Below, in pieces: positions 7,929-14,554 of a DNA stretch of 18,566 nucleotides. The notes below the pieces were generated by a model. The model was not told the origin of the DNA, searched no databases, and saw nothing but the letters and a program-made list of their open reading frames with translations. Made by a program: the position numbers and the translations under genes. Source of the DNA: Candidatus Pelagibacterales bacterium (GTDB lineage Bacteria > Pseudomonadota > Alphaproteobacteria > TMED109). The stretch is taken from contig PCCU01000025.1 of assembly GCA_002732015.1 (NCBI GenBank), positions 10,666 to 29,231 of the forward strand. The letters run 5' to 3'. Numbering within the stretch: position 1 is the stretch's first letter; each line of letters starts with the position of its first letter.

Positions 7929-8639
7929 ATGTATTTAATTTTAAAAATTTTTTTATTTTGTTTATTAACATATAATAGTATTTCAAAAGAAGAGTTTAAA
8001 TCAAACTCTAAATTAGAATTGCTTATTGAAGAATACCTTCTCAATAACCCTGAAATAATAATAAAGTCTCTTGAAAATTATAGAAATAAGCAAGAAGCTA
8101 AAATTGAGGAAGAGTCAAAATATTTTATAAATGATTATTATGATAGAAAAATCTATGAAACTCTTCCTTACACTGGAAATACTTCTGCGCAAATTGTTGT
8201 TACTGAATTTATTGATTACAATTGTGGATATTGTAAAAAGACTTTAAAGGTTATAAATGAGTTATTAAGAAGAAATAATAATATTAAAGTTGTTTTCATT
8301 GATTTTCCAATATTATCAGAAACATCTTATACTGCTGCTAAGGCAGCACTAGCTGCATTTGAACAGGATGCTTACTTTGAGTTTCACACTGAATTATTAA
8401 CAGGTAATAGAGATTTTTCTAAAAGTTTTATTATAGATTTGGCAAAGAAATTAAAATTAGATGTAAAAAAGTTTAAAGAGGATATGGAATCAAGCTTAAT
8501 TAGTGAAAAATTAGAAAAAAATATTAAATTCGCAAGAGATTTAAGTATAAAGGGAACTCCAAGTTTCATTATTAAAAAGAAAGTACACCCTGGTGCATAT
8601 GATTTAAAAAAATTAGAGGAAATAATTAAAAATAATTAA
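7929..8639 (+). CDS. DsbA-family thiol:disulfide oxidoreductase (exported)
   Basis: This periplasmic thioredoxin-fold protein forms or rearranges disulfide bonds. The 236 residues start with a signal peptide (about 1-20). A helical N-terminal extension (about 26-70) follows, as in Com1/ScsC-like relatives, where it can serve for oligomerisation. The thioredoxin fold starts near 85, with the active-site motif C99-G-Y-C102 in FIDYNCGYCK and the cis-proline at Pro211 (KGTPSF). The helical insertion lies between them. The C-G-Y-C dipeptide is typical of DsbA family members in this alphaproteobacterial neighbourhood. The gene lies 25 bp after the M48 protease and 5 bp before the NDUFA12-like gene. 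In many alphaproteobacteria aroQ follows this gene directly, but here aroQ is about 3.4 kb away on the other strand. Whether it acts as oxidase or isomerase cannot be told from the sequence. Confidence 0.93.
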   Translation: MYLILKIFLFCLLTYNSISKEEFKSNSKLELLIEEYLLNNPEIIIKSLENYRNKQEAKIEEESKYFINDYYDRKIYETLPYTGNTSAQIVVTEFIDYNCGYCKKTLKVINELLRRNNNIKVVFIDFPILSETSYTAAKAALAAFEQDAYFEFHTELLTGNRDFSKSFIIDLAKKLKLDVKKFKEDMESSLISEKLEKNIKFARDLSIKGTPSFIIKKKVHPGAYDLKKLEEIIKNN

Positions 8640-8644
8640 TTAAT

Positions 8645-9010
8645 ATGAATTTAAAGGCTGTAAATAATCTAGGAACAATTTTGTATACCCTTTTTTTTGG
8701 TAAAGAAGTTGGAAAAGATAATCTTGGTAATCGTTACTTTATAGCAAAAAATAACCCTCATAAAAAATGGGTTTTATACAAAAGTGACAAAAATCCTACT
8801 ATTATTCCTGTTAATTGGCAATTATGGCTTACAGATAATGATGTTGAAAACCCAACTATGAAAGAAAGTACTAATAAAAAATATGCTTGGGAAAAAAGTA
8901 GATCACTAAACTATACTGGAACTGTGAAAGCTTACCATCCTGCAAAAGAAGCAAGCACACATAAAGCTATTAGTAAACAAAAAAATTATAAAAATTGGAA
9001 CCCAAACTAG
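8645..9010 (+). CDS. NADH:ubiquinone oxidoreductase accessory subunit, NDUFA12 (17.2 kDa) family
   Basis: This 121-residue protein belongs to the family of the mitochondrial complex I accessory subunit NDUFA12 (B17.2), which alphaproteobacteria share and which is present in Paracoccus complex I. It binds the matrix/cytoplasmic arm near the membrane junction and stabilises the enzyme. The family signature is easy to follow: VGKDNLGNRYF (22-32), KKWVLYK (40-46), PVNWQLWL (55-62) and NYTGTVKAYHP (89-99). No signal peptide is present, as expected for a cytoplasmic subunit. The start is 5 bp after the DsbA-family stop and the next gene begins 1 bp after its stop, so it is translated in the middle of the operon. 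It is the strongest single indicator here of an alphaproteobacterial origin. Confidence 0.95.
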   Translation: MNLKAVNNLGTILYTLFFGKEVGKDNLGNRYFIAKNNPHKKWVLYKSDKNPTIIPVNWQLWLTDNDVENPTMKESTNKKYAWEKSRSLNYTGTVKAYHPAKEASTHKAISKQKNYKNWNPN

Positions 9011-9011
9011 A

Positions 9012-9239
9012 ATGAAATCCAATAAACCATTTATTCCGAAATATTGGGTAGGAAAAAATAATGAAAAGATTTCCTGCAAAGAAAAGATCAAAATTTTAAA
9101 TAGTAATATTGACGACTTGCAAGAAATGATTTCCGAAATATATGACGAGGCTATTTTGATAGGAATTGATGAAAAACAGTTAAAGGATGTTTTATTTGAA
9201 ATAATTAAAAATATGAAAAATAATTTAAAAAATGTTTAA
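9012..9239 (+). CDS. Small helical protein of unknown function
   Basis: I cannot assign this 75-residue protein. It is charged and lacks a signal peptide and membrane segment. After a short lead-in (PKYWVGKNNEKISCKEKIK, about 10-28) it looks almost entirely alpha-helical. An amphipathic, possibly coiled-coil stretch runs at about 22-48, and a second helix with acidic and basic residues at about 52-72. There is one cysteine (Cys22). Tight packing supports that it is real: its ATG is 1 bp after the NDUFA12 stop and its last eight bases overlap the start of the DUF2155 gene, an arrangement typical of translational coupling. It may be a lineage-specific member of this envelope/complex I operon. 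Confidence 0.8.
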   Translation: MKSNKPFIPKYWVGKNNEKISCKEKIKILNSNIDDLQEMISEIYDEAILIGIDEKQLKDVLFEIIKNMKNNLKNV

Positions 9240-9579
9240 AAAAATTATATTTCTATATTTATTACTTTCTTTATCAGGAAATCTTTTAGCTAAACAGTCT
9301 GCTTCACTAAGAGCTATTGATAGAACTACAGGAAGATCTTTTGTTTTAAATGCTCCTATAAATGAAGAAGTAAAATTTTCTAAATTATCTATTATAGTAA
9401 AATATTGTTATCAAAATCCTATAAATATGGAAATAGAAAATTATGCTTACATTTATATTAAAGACTCACAAAGTAATGAACTTATTTTCACGGGTTGGAT
9501 GTTCTCCTCAACTCCTAGTCTAAACAGTCTAGAACATCCTATTAACGATATTTGGTTGCTGAATTGTAATAAGAATTAA
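9232..9579 (+). CDS. Exported DUF2155-domain protein
   Basis: This 115-residue periplasmic protein of unknown function belongs to DUF2155, a family characteristic of alphaproteobacteria. A signal peptide occupies about 1-20 (cleavage after LLA). The mature chain starts with SASLRAIDRTTGRSF (23-37), which matches the family's 'LRALDK-TGR' opening. The hallmark C-terminal block FTGWMFSSTPSLNSL then EHPINDIWLLNC ends at Cys112. Cys59 (KYCYQNP) and Cys112 are the two family-conserved cysteines and could form a disulfide. That would make the protein a potential client of the DsbA-family enzyme encoded three genes upstream, which is an inference. It overlaps the preceding gene by 8 bp and the convergent aat gene by 4 bp. 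Elsewhere this family is found near aat and accBC, as here. Confidence 0.94.
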   Translation: MFKKIIFLYLLLSLSGNLLAKQSASLRAIDRTTGRSFVLNAPINEEVKFSKLSIIVKYCYQNPINMEIENYAYIYIKDSQSNELIFTGWMFSSTPSLNSLEHPINDIWLLNCNKN

Positions 9580-10256
9580 ATTATTCCCGTATTTAAAGGG
9601 AATAGTTTTTTAGGTAAAAACCCTTTAGAGTGAATTTCAAAAAAATTTCTATTTTTTTTGATACCTCTCTTAAGGATTTTTCTAAAGTTACTATTGGGAA
9701 TTTCTAATGCCCCAAACTGAGCTAGATGCTCATTAATAAACTGAGTATCAATAAAATCGAATTTTGCAACTTTTAGCCTTTCTATTAGATGAAATAATGC
9801 AAACTTTGATGCATTAGTGACAAAACTAAACATACTTTCACCGAAAAAAACTCCCCCTATACTGACTCCATATAAACCACCCACTAGCTTTTTATTTAAG
9901 TAGCATTCTATACTATGGGCATATCCTTTGTAAAAGAGGTCTAGGTAAATTAACTTAATTGTTTGATTTATCCAGGTATCTTTCCTAGTTGAGGTTAATT
10001 TTGAACAATTTTCTATTACTTTTTCAAATTGTAAATCAACAGATATCTCAAATGGTGTTGATTTAGCAATTTTTTTTAATTTTTTTGGTACTTTAATTTT
10101 ATCAAAAAAAAATACTCCTCTTTTTTTTGGTTCTACCCAATAAATTTCTTTGCTATCAGCAGTCTCAGCCATCGGGAACAAGCCTTCCTTATAGGCATCT
10201 AAGACAGCCTTCAACGGTATGTTAAAGTATGAATAATTATTATTGTTTTCTAGCAA
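9576..10256 (-). CDS. aat: Leucyl/phenylalanyl-tRNA-protein transferase
   Basis: Aat adds Leu or Phe from aminoacyl-tRNA to proteins with an N-terminal Arg or Lys, marking them for ClpS/ClpAP degradation (bacterial N-end rule). The 226-residue protein has the family motifs GLFPM (25-29), YWVEP (39-43), HSIECY (114-119), the GGLYGVSIGGVFFGESMFS block (126-144) and FINEHLAQFGA (173-183). It is close to the 234 residues of the E. coli enzyme. The likely start is a TTG at 10256, lying inside the end of accC (17-bp overlap). The next methionine, Met29, would remove the conserved N-terminal segment. The GLFPMAE then YWVEP form is the alphaproteobacterial subtype. It is the last gene of the aroQ-accB-accC-aat operon and converges on DUF2155 with a 4-bp overlap. 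Confidence 0.95.
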   Translation of the reverse strand: MLENNNNYSYFNIPLKAVLDAYKEGLFPMAETADSKEIYWVEPKKRGVFFFDKIKVPKKLKKIAKSTPFEISVDLQFEKVIENCSKLTSTRKDTWINQTIKLIYLDLFYKGYAHSIECYLNKKLVGGLYGVSIGGVFFGESMFSFVTNASKFALFHLIERLKVAKFDFIDTQFINEHLAQFGALEIPNSNFRKILKRGIKKNRNFFEIHSKGFLPKKLFPLNTGII

Positions 10257-11583
10257 GGTATTTTTCTAACCACTTAATGTCATAATTACTTGATTTAAAT
10301 TCTTTAGTTGAAATTACAGCTTTGTGTAACTCTAAAGTTGTATCAATCCCTTCTATAATAAATTCATTTAAAGCTCTTTTCATTCTAGCAATTGCTAAGT
10401 CTCTATTATCTGCATGAACTATTAATTTACCAATTAAACTATCATAGTAGGGTAAAACTTTATACTTTTCAAATGCTGCGGAATCAATTCTTACCCCTGG
10501 TCCACCTGGAGTATGGTATGCTGATATAACACCTGGTGAAGGTAAGAAGGTTTTGGAATTCTCTGCATTAATACGACATTCAATTGAATGTCCTAAAAAA
10601 CTTATATCCTCTTGTTTTATTTTTAACTTTTGACCACTGGCTACCTTAATTTGTTCAGAAACAATATCAAAACCAGTGACCATTTCGGTCACAGGATGCT
10701 CAACTTGTAGTCTGGTATTCATCTCAATAAAATAAAATTTACCATTTTCATAAAGCATTTCTACTGTTCCCGCACCTACATACCCTATTTTCTTCATGGC
10801 GCTAATGATAGACTTTAAAACCTTTTTCTTTTCTAAAATATTAATGTTATGTGCTGGCGCTTCTTCAATAATTTTTTGATGCCTTCTCTGCATAGAACAA
10901 TCTCTTTCACCTAAATGAATAACATTTCCATGTTTATCAGCAAATACCTGAAATTCAATATGCTTGGGGTTCTCTAAAAATTTTTCTATATATACTTCGT
11001 CGTTTCCAAAATTAGCCTTTGCCTCAACTTTTGCTAACTCAAACTGTTCTTTTAAGTTGTCTTCCGTGTAAACAACCTTCATTCCTTTTCCTCCACCCCC
11101 AGAAGCAGCCTTAATTATTATTGGGTATCCTATCTTTAGAGCCGTCTTTTTTAAATTATTTAAGTTAATAATGCTACCATCTGACCCAGGCACTAAGGGA
11201 ATACCAGTCTTGGATATTGTTTCTCTTGCCTTTATTTTATCTCCCATTACTTCAATATGTTTTGGTTTTGGCCCTATAAAAGCAATATCATGTTCTTCTA
11301 GAATATTTGCAAATCTATAATTTTCAGATAAAAAACCATACCCAGGATGTATAGCATCTGCGCCTGTAAGCTCTGTTGCTGTAATAATTGCTGGTATATT
11401 TAAATAACTTTCTTTGGCAGAGTTATTACCTATACAAATACTCTCATTTGCCATTTTAACATGCATTGCATCTTCATCTGCTTTGGAATGAATTGCCACA
11501 GTATTTATTCCTAATTCTTGACAAGACCTTATAATCCTAACGGCAATTTCCCCTCTATTTGCAATTAGTACCTTTTTAAACAT
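10240..11583 (-). CDS. accC: Acetyl-CoA carboxylase, biotin carboxylase subunit
   Basis: AccC carboxylates the biotin on AccB with ATP and bicarbonate, the first half-reaction of malonyl-CoA synthesis. The 447 residues match the family length. Visible features are the N-terminal IANRGEIAVRI (7-17) and an ATP-grasp domain with the ATP lysines around Lys116 and Lys158. The glycine-rich loop is ASGGGGKGM (160-168). Further on are GERDCSMQRRHQK (225-237) and the metal/catalytic segment FIEMNTRLQVEHPVTE (285-300), containing Glu288, Arg291 and Glu295. It begins with ATG three bases after accB and overlaps aat by 17 bp, consistent with coupled translation. No accA or accD lies in the window. Confidence 0.98.
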   Translation of the reverse strand: MFKKVLIANRGEIAVRIIRSCQELGINTVAIHSKADEDAMHVKMANESICIGNNSAKESYLNIPAIITATELTGADAIHPGYGFLSENYRFANILEEHDIAFIGPKPKHIEVMGDKIKARETISKTGIPLVPGSDGSIINLNNLKKTALKIGYPIIIKAASGGGGKGMKVVYTEDNLKEQFELAKVEAKANFGNDEVYIEKFLENPKHIEFQVFADKHGNVIHLGERDCSMQRRHQKIIEEAPAHNINILEKKKVLKSIISAMKKIGYVGAGTVEMLYENGKFYFIEMNTRLQVEHPVTEMVTGFDIVSEQIKVASGQKLKIKQEDISFLGHSIECRINAENSKTFLPSPGVISAYHTPGGPGVRIDSAAFEKYKVLPYYDSLIGKLIVHADNRDLAIARMKRALNEFIIEGIDTTLELHKAVISTKEFKSSNYDIKWLEKYLARKQ

Positions 11584-11586
11584 TAT

Positions 11587-12039
11587 TTATTCTAATATTA
11601 TTAAATCTTGGTCGAACTCTACTGGCATAGCATTTTCTACTAATATTTTTTTTACAGTTCCTGTTTTATCGCTTTTAACCTGATTCATAGTCTTCATAGC
11701 TTCAATAATGAAAATTACGTCTCCTGCTTTTACTTTAGAACCTATTTTTATAAAAGGTTTTGAATTGGGGGAAGGAGAATGATAAAGAGTTCCTAACATT
11801 GGAGCCTTTACTGTATTTTCTAGTTTGCTAGTTGGGTTATTAGTCTTCTGACTGCTTATTTCTTCTTTCTTTTCAAGTTGATTATCTTTTACAGTGTTTA
11901 TGATTGTTTTCTGATTATTATTTTTAGATAATTTAATACTTCTGCTTCCATTTTTAACTTCTATTTCAGATAAACTGTTTTTTTTCATTACTTCACAAAG
12001 CAACTCTATTGCATCTTTATCAATTTTAAATTTAAACAT
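11587..12039 (-). CDS. accB: Acetyl-CoA carboxylase, biotin carboxyl carrier protein
   Basis: AccB carries the biotin that shuttles CO2 from AccC to the carboxyltransferase AccAD. The 150-residue protein has an N-terminal helical AccC-contact region (about 1-35), a Ser/Lys/Asn/Gln-rich flexible linker (about 38-75) and the biotinyl domain (about 76-150). The biotinylation motif is EAMKTMNQ with Lys116 as the acceptor. The 'thumb' found in E. coli BCCP appears as LYHSPSPNSKPFI (85-97). A good ribosome binding site, AAGGAAG, precedes the ATG at 12039. The gene starts 13 bp after aroQ and ends 3 bp before accC. Confidence 0.97.
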   Translation of the reverse strand: MFKFKIDKDAIELLCEVMKKNSLSEIEVKNGSRSIKLSKNNNQKTIINTVKDNQLEKKEEISSQKTNNPTSKLENTVKAPMLGTLYHSPSPNSKPFIKIGSKVKAGDVIFIIEAMKTMNQVKSDKTGTVKKILVENAMPVEFDQDLIILE

Positions 12040-12052
12040 AAACTTCCTTCAC

Positions 12053-12493
12053 TTATTTATGATTTGTTAAAGCTAAATCTACTGCTATTTCATATCCTAA
12101 AAAACCCAACCCACATATTACTACACTACTTATATCAGATAAATAAGAAAATCTTCTAAACTTTTCCCTTTTGTAAATATTACTTATATGTACTTCATAT
12201 ATCAAGCCTTGAAATAATCTCAGACAATCACTGATTGCTATAGATGTATGCGAATACCCTCCTGCATTAATAATAATACTATCTTGCTTAGAAAAATTTT
12301 TTTGAATAGTATTTATGATTTCACCTTCTATATTAGATTGATAAAAAGTAAGTTTAGCATTTTTATTTTTAACATAGGAATTAAGTTTTTTTTCAAGATC
12401 TTTTAAAGTATTAGTTCCGTATATTGATACTTCTCTTTTTCCTAATAAGTTAAGATTAGGGCCATTAATAATTAAAATTTTTTTATTAGTCAT
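12053..12493 (-). CDS. aroQ: 3-dehydroquinate dehydratase, type II
   Basis: AroQ removes water from 3-dehydroquinate to give 3-dehydroshikimate in the shikimate pathway for aromatic amino acids. From the ATG at 12493 it has 146 residues, the normal length for type II enzymes, which act as dodecamers. Motifs are INGPNLNLLGKRE (9-21), the catalytic tyrosine Tyr25 (SIYGT), Asn76 and His82 in INAGGYSHTS, and Glu100/His102 in YEVHISN. Reading could extend upstream to 12637, but that adds 48 Phe/Tyr/Lys-rich residues with no homology, which would overlap thiS on the other strand. I reject that extension. The start chosen leaves a 30-bp gap to thiS. It is the first gene of the aroQ-accB-accC-aat operon, as in many alphaproteobacteria. 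Confidence 0.96.
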   Translation of the reverse strand: MTNKKILIINGPNLNLLGKREVSIYGTNTLKDLEKKLNSYVKNKNAKLTFYQSNIEGEIINTIQKNFSKQDSIIINAGGYSHTSIAISDCLRLFQGLIYEVHISNIYKREKFRRFSYLSDISSVVICGLGFLGYEIAVDLALTNHK

Positions 12494-12523
12494 TTTACTA
12501 AATTTTCTTATATTATTATAAAA

Positions 12524-12738
12524 ATGACTCAAAAAAAAATACAAGTATTTATTAATGGAAAAAAAAAGAATTTTATGATAATAATAACATAATTTCTTTG
12601 TTAAATTTCTTAGAAATTGATGGAAATGGAATTGCAATTGAAATAAACTTGATAGTAATTCCTAAATCTCAATACAAAAATACAATTATAAAAAATAATG
12701 ATAAAATTGAAATAGTTCAATTTATAGGAGGTGGCTAA
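12524..12738 (+). CDS. thiS: ThiS sulfur-carrier protein, split by a -1 frameshift at an A9 run (possible recoding)
   Basis: ThiS is a small ubiquitin-like protein whose C-terminal thiocarboxylate delivers sulfur for the thiazole ring of thiamine. The gene is in two frames. From the ATG at 12524, the upstream frame reads MTQKKIQVFINGKKK and stops at 12590-12592. The downstream frame enters at 12568 and ends NNDKIEIVQFIGGG at the TAA 12736-12738. The required shift is -1, within the A9 run 12559-12567. In the upstream frame bases 12562-12568 read A AAA AAG, the slippery heptamer used by E. coli dnaX. Joined, the product is 71 residues with every ThiS hallmark: the first beta strand with FING, FLEIDGNGIAIEIN, IPKSQY and the obligatory terminal Gly-Gly. 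A tenth A would also restore the frame. It is followed immediately by intact thiG. It may be a programmed frameshift, transcriptional slippage, a recent lesion or a sequence error. Confidence 0.8.
12727..12731 (+). promoter_or_regulatory. Strong Shine-Dalgarno for thiG inside the thiS Gly-Gly-Gly codons
   Basis: GGAGG at 12727-12731 is nine bases before the thiG ATG at 12741 and is part of the codons for the ThiS C-terminal glycines. It is one of the few strong ribosome binding sites in the window. It supports Met1 rather than Met7 as the thiG start, and it couples thiG translation to ribosomes finishing thiS. Confidence 0.7.
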
Positions 12739-12740
12739 AT

Positions 12741-13532
12741 ATGGAACAAATATCGGACATGAAAATAAAAATAGCTAATAAAGAATTTTCATCTAGATTA
12801 ATAATAGGAACTGGCAAGTTTAAGAATTATGAATTGAATAAAAAAGCATTAGAAGCTAGCAAATCAGAAATAGTTACTGTAGCTATTAGAAGAGTAAACT
12901 TAACTGATAAAAAGCTTCCTAAATTAACAGATTTTATAAGTCCAAAAAAATATACTTTTTTACCTAATACTGCTGGTTGTTTTAATGCTAAAGAAGCCAT
13001 CAGAACACTAAGGCTAGCAAAAGATCTAGGGGGATGGAATATGGTTAAGCTGGAAGTCCTATCCGATGAAAAAACTTTGTACCCCAATATGATTGAAACA
13101 ATCAATGCTTCAGAAAAGTTAGTAGCTGATGGATTTAAGGTATTAGCCTATTGTAATGATGATCCAGTATTGTGTAAAATTTTAGAAAAAACAGGATGCT
13201 CTGCAATTATGCCGTTGGGTTCTCCAATAGGATCTGGACTAGGTATACTTAATCCTTTAAATATTAAACTTATAATAGAGCAATCTAATTTGCCTATAAT
13301 TTTAGACGCTGGCCTTGGCACTGCTTCTGATGCATCATTAGCTATGGAACTTGGATGTGATGCAGTCTTAGTAAACTCTGCAATAGCAGAAGCAAAATAT
13401 CCTATTTTAATGGCGGAGTCATTTAAAAATGCTGTGATTGCTGGAAGACAAAGCTTTCTAGCAAAAAGAATGCAAAAAAAAATATTTGGGTCAGCATCAA
13501 GCCCTTTAAAAAATTTAATTTCAAGGAGTTAA
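12741..13532 (+). CDS. thiG: Thiazole synthase
   Basis: ThiG is a TIM-barrel enzyme that joins 1-deoxy-D-xylulose 5-phosphate, dehydroglycine and the sulfur of ThiS thiocarboxylate to make the thiazole phosphate of thiamine. The 263 residues show the family opening FSSRLIIGTGKFKNY (16-30), the Schiff-base lysine Lys103 in NMVKLEVL, and the phosphate-binding loops MPLGSPIGSGLGI and LDAGLGTASDAS. The late NSAIAEAKYP then MAESF block is also present. The start at 12741 is fixed by the GGAGG site nine bases upstream. It follows thiS by 2 bp and precedes the oxidoreductase gene by 1 bp. No thiO/thiH, thiE, thiC or thiF lies beside it, so glycine oxidation and ThiS activation must be encoded elsewhere. 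The intact reading frame suggests that the pathway, and hence ThiS, is still in use. Confidence 0.97.
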   Translation: MEQISDMKIKIANKEFSSRLIIGTGKFKNYELNKKALEASKSEIVTVAIRRVNLTDKKLPKLTDFISPKKYTFLPNTAGCFNAKEAIRTLRLAKDLGGWNMVKLEVLSDEKTLYPNMIETINASEKLVADGFKVLAYCNDDPVLCKILEKTGCSAIMPLGSPIGSGLGILNPLNIKLIIEQSNLPIILDAGLGTASDASLAMELGCDAVLVNSAIAEAKYPILMAESFKNAVIAGRQSFLAKRMQKKIFGSASSPLKNLISRS

Positions 13533-13533
13533 A

Positions 13534-14544
13534 ATGAATATAAAAAATAATAAAATTATTTTAAAAAAAAGACCTATAGGTTTTCCAAAATTAGATGACT
13601 TTGAAAAAGCAAGTGAAACTATAACTAATCTAAACTATGGAGAAATAATAATTAAAGTTATATGGTTATCTCTAGACCCCTATATGAGAGGAAGAATGAG
13701 CGAAGCAAAAAGCTATACAACTCCTATCAAAATAGGTGACGTAATTACTGGAGGAGCAGTAGGAAAAGTAGTATCAAGCAAATGTCCAAATTTTAAAGAA
13801 GGTGATATTGTAGAAGGCTTTACTTTGGGTTGGCAGGAATATGCTAAAGTAAACTCTAAAATGGTTAGAAAAATAGATCCTAGCCTTGCTCCTATACAAA
13901 CAGCAGTAGGAGTTTTAGGCATGCCAGGGATGACAGCATACTTTGGACTTTTTGAAATATGCAAACCTGTACCAGGAGACAATTTAGTTGTCTCAGCAGC
14001 ATCAGGCGCTGTAGGACAACTAGTAGGTCAGTTGGCCAAAATTGCTGGCTGTAATGTTACAGGAATTGCTGGCAGTGATGAAAAATGTCAATATTTAAAA
14101 GAAACTTTAAATTTTGATAATGTTATTAATTATCAAAAAGATAACGTGTTCAAAAAAATAAAAGAGTATTGTCCAGAAGGCGTGAATGTTTATTTTGATA
14201 ACGTTGGAGGAAAAATTGCTGATGATGTTATTAGCAATATAGCTCCTTTTGGTAGAATTGGTGTTTGTGGAGTTATATCACAATACAACTTAACTGAAAT
14301 GGAAACTGGCATGCGAGTACAAAGAGCCGTTTTAACCAATCAGGCTTCAGTAGAAGGATTTTTAGTTTTTAGATTTGAACAAAAATATTCTATTGCTAGA
14401 AAAAGAATGGCAAATTGGCTAAATCAAAAAAAATTAATATGGAAAGAAGATATCGTTTTAGGCCTAGAAAAAGCACCAGAGTCTTTTATCGGCCTTATGA
14501 AGGGTAAAAATTTTGGAAAATTACTTATTAAGTTAGATAGCTAA
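13534..14544 (+). CDS. NADP-dependent medium-chain oxidoreductase (CurA / leukotriene B4 dehydrogenase-like)
   Basis: This 336-residue member of the zinc-free medium-chain dehydrogenase/reductase group (COG2130) reduces activated double bonds, such as those of enones or alkenals, with NADPH in the cytoplasm. Diagnostic parts are SLDPYMRGRM (46-55), GMPGMTAYFGL (129-139), the nucleotide-binding SAASGAVGQLVGQLAK (154-169) and YFDNVGG (220-226). The zinc-binding cysteines of alcohol dehydrogenases are missing, as expected for the group. A good AAGGAG ribosome binding site (13523-13528) lies at the end of thiG, and the ATG is 1 bp after the thiG stop, so the gene is probably co-transcribed with thiSG. 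No link to thiamine synthesis is known to me. Substrate is unknown; a role in detoxifying reactive carbonyls is only a guess. The stop is 10 bp from the convergent aspS stop. Confidence 0.94.
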   Translation: MNIKNNKIILKKRPIGFPKLDDFEKASETITNLNYGEIIIKVIWLSLDPYMRGRMSEAKSYTTPIKIGDVITGGAVGKVVSSKCPNFKEGDIVEGFTLGWQEYAKVNSKMVRKIDPSLAPIQTAVGVLGMPGMTAYFGLFEICKPVPGDNLVVSAASGAVGQLVGQLAKIAGCNVTGIAGSDEKCQYLKETLNFDNVINYQKDNVFKKIKEYCPEGVNVYFDNVGGKIADDVISNIAPFGRIGVCGVISQYNLTEMETGMRVQRAVLTNQASVEGFLVFRFEQKYSIARKRMANWLNQKKLIWKEDIVLGLEKAPESFIGLMKGKNFGKLLIKLDS

Positions 14545-14554
14545 ATATCAAGAA

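Noticed and set aside
12494..12637. 48-residue N-terminal extension of AroQ
   Set aside because: It is Phe/Tyr/Lys-rich with no family resemblance and lies antisense to thiS. The ATG at 12493 gives the standard type II length and starts right before the first conserved strand.
12590..12738. Independent short ThiS starting in the downstream frame, for example at TTG 12598
   Set aside because: It would lack the first beta strand and FING segment of the ubiquitin-like fold, and exactly that missing part is encoded in the other frame immediately upstream.
12827..13105. Open frame antisense to thiG
   Set aside because: thiG is unmistakable on the other strand; the antisense product has no family pattern and no ribosome binding site.
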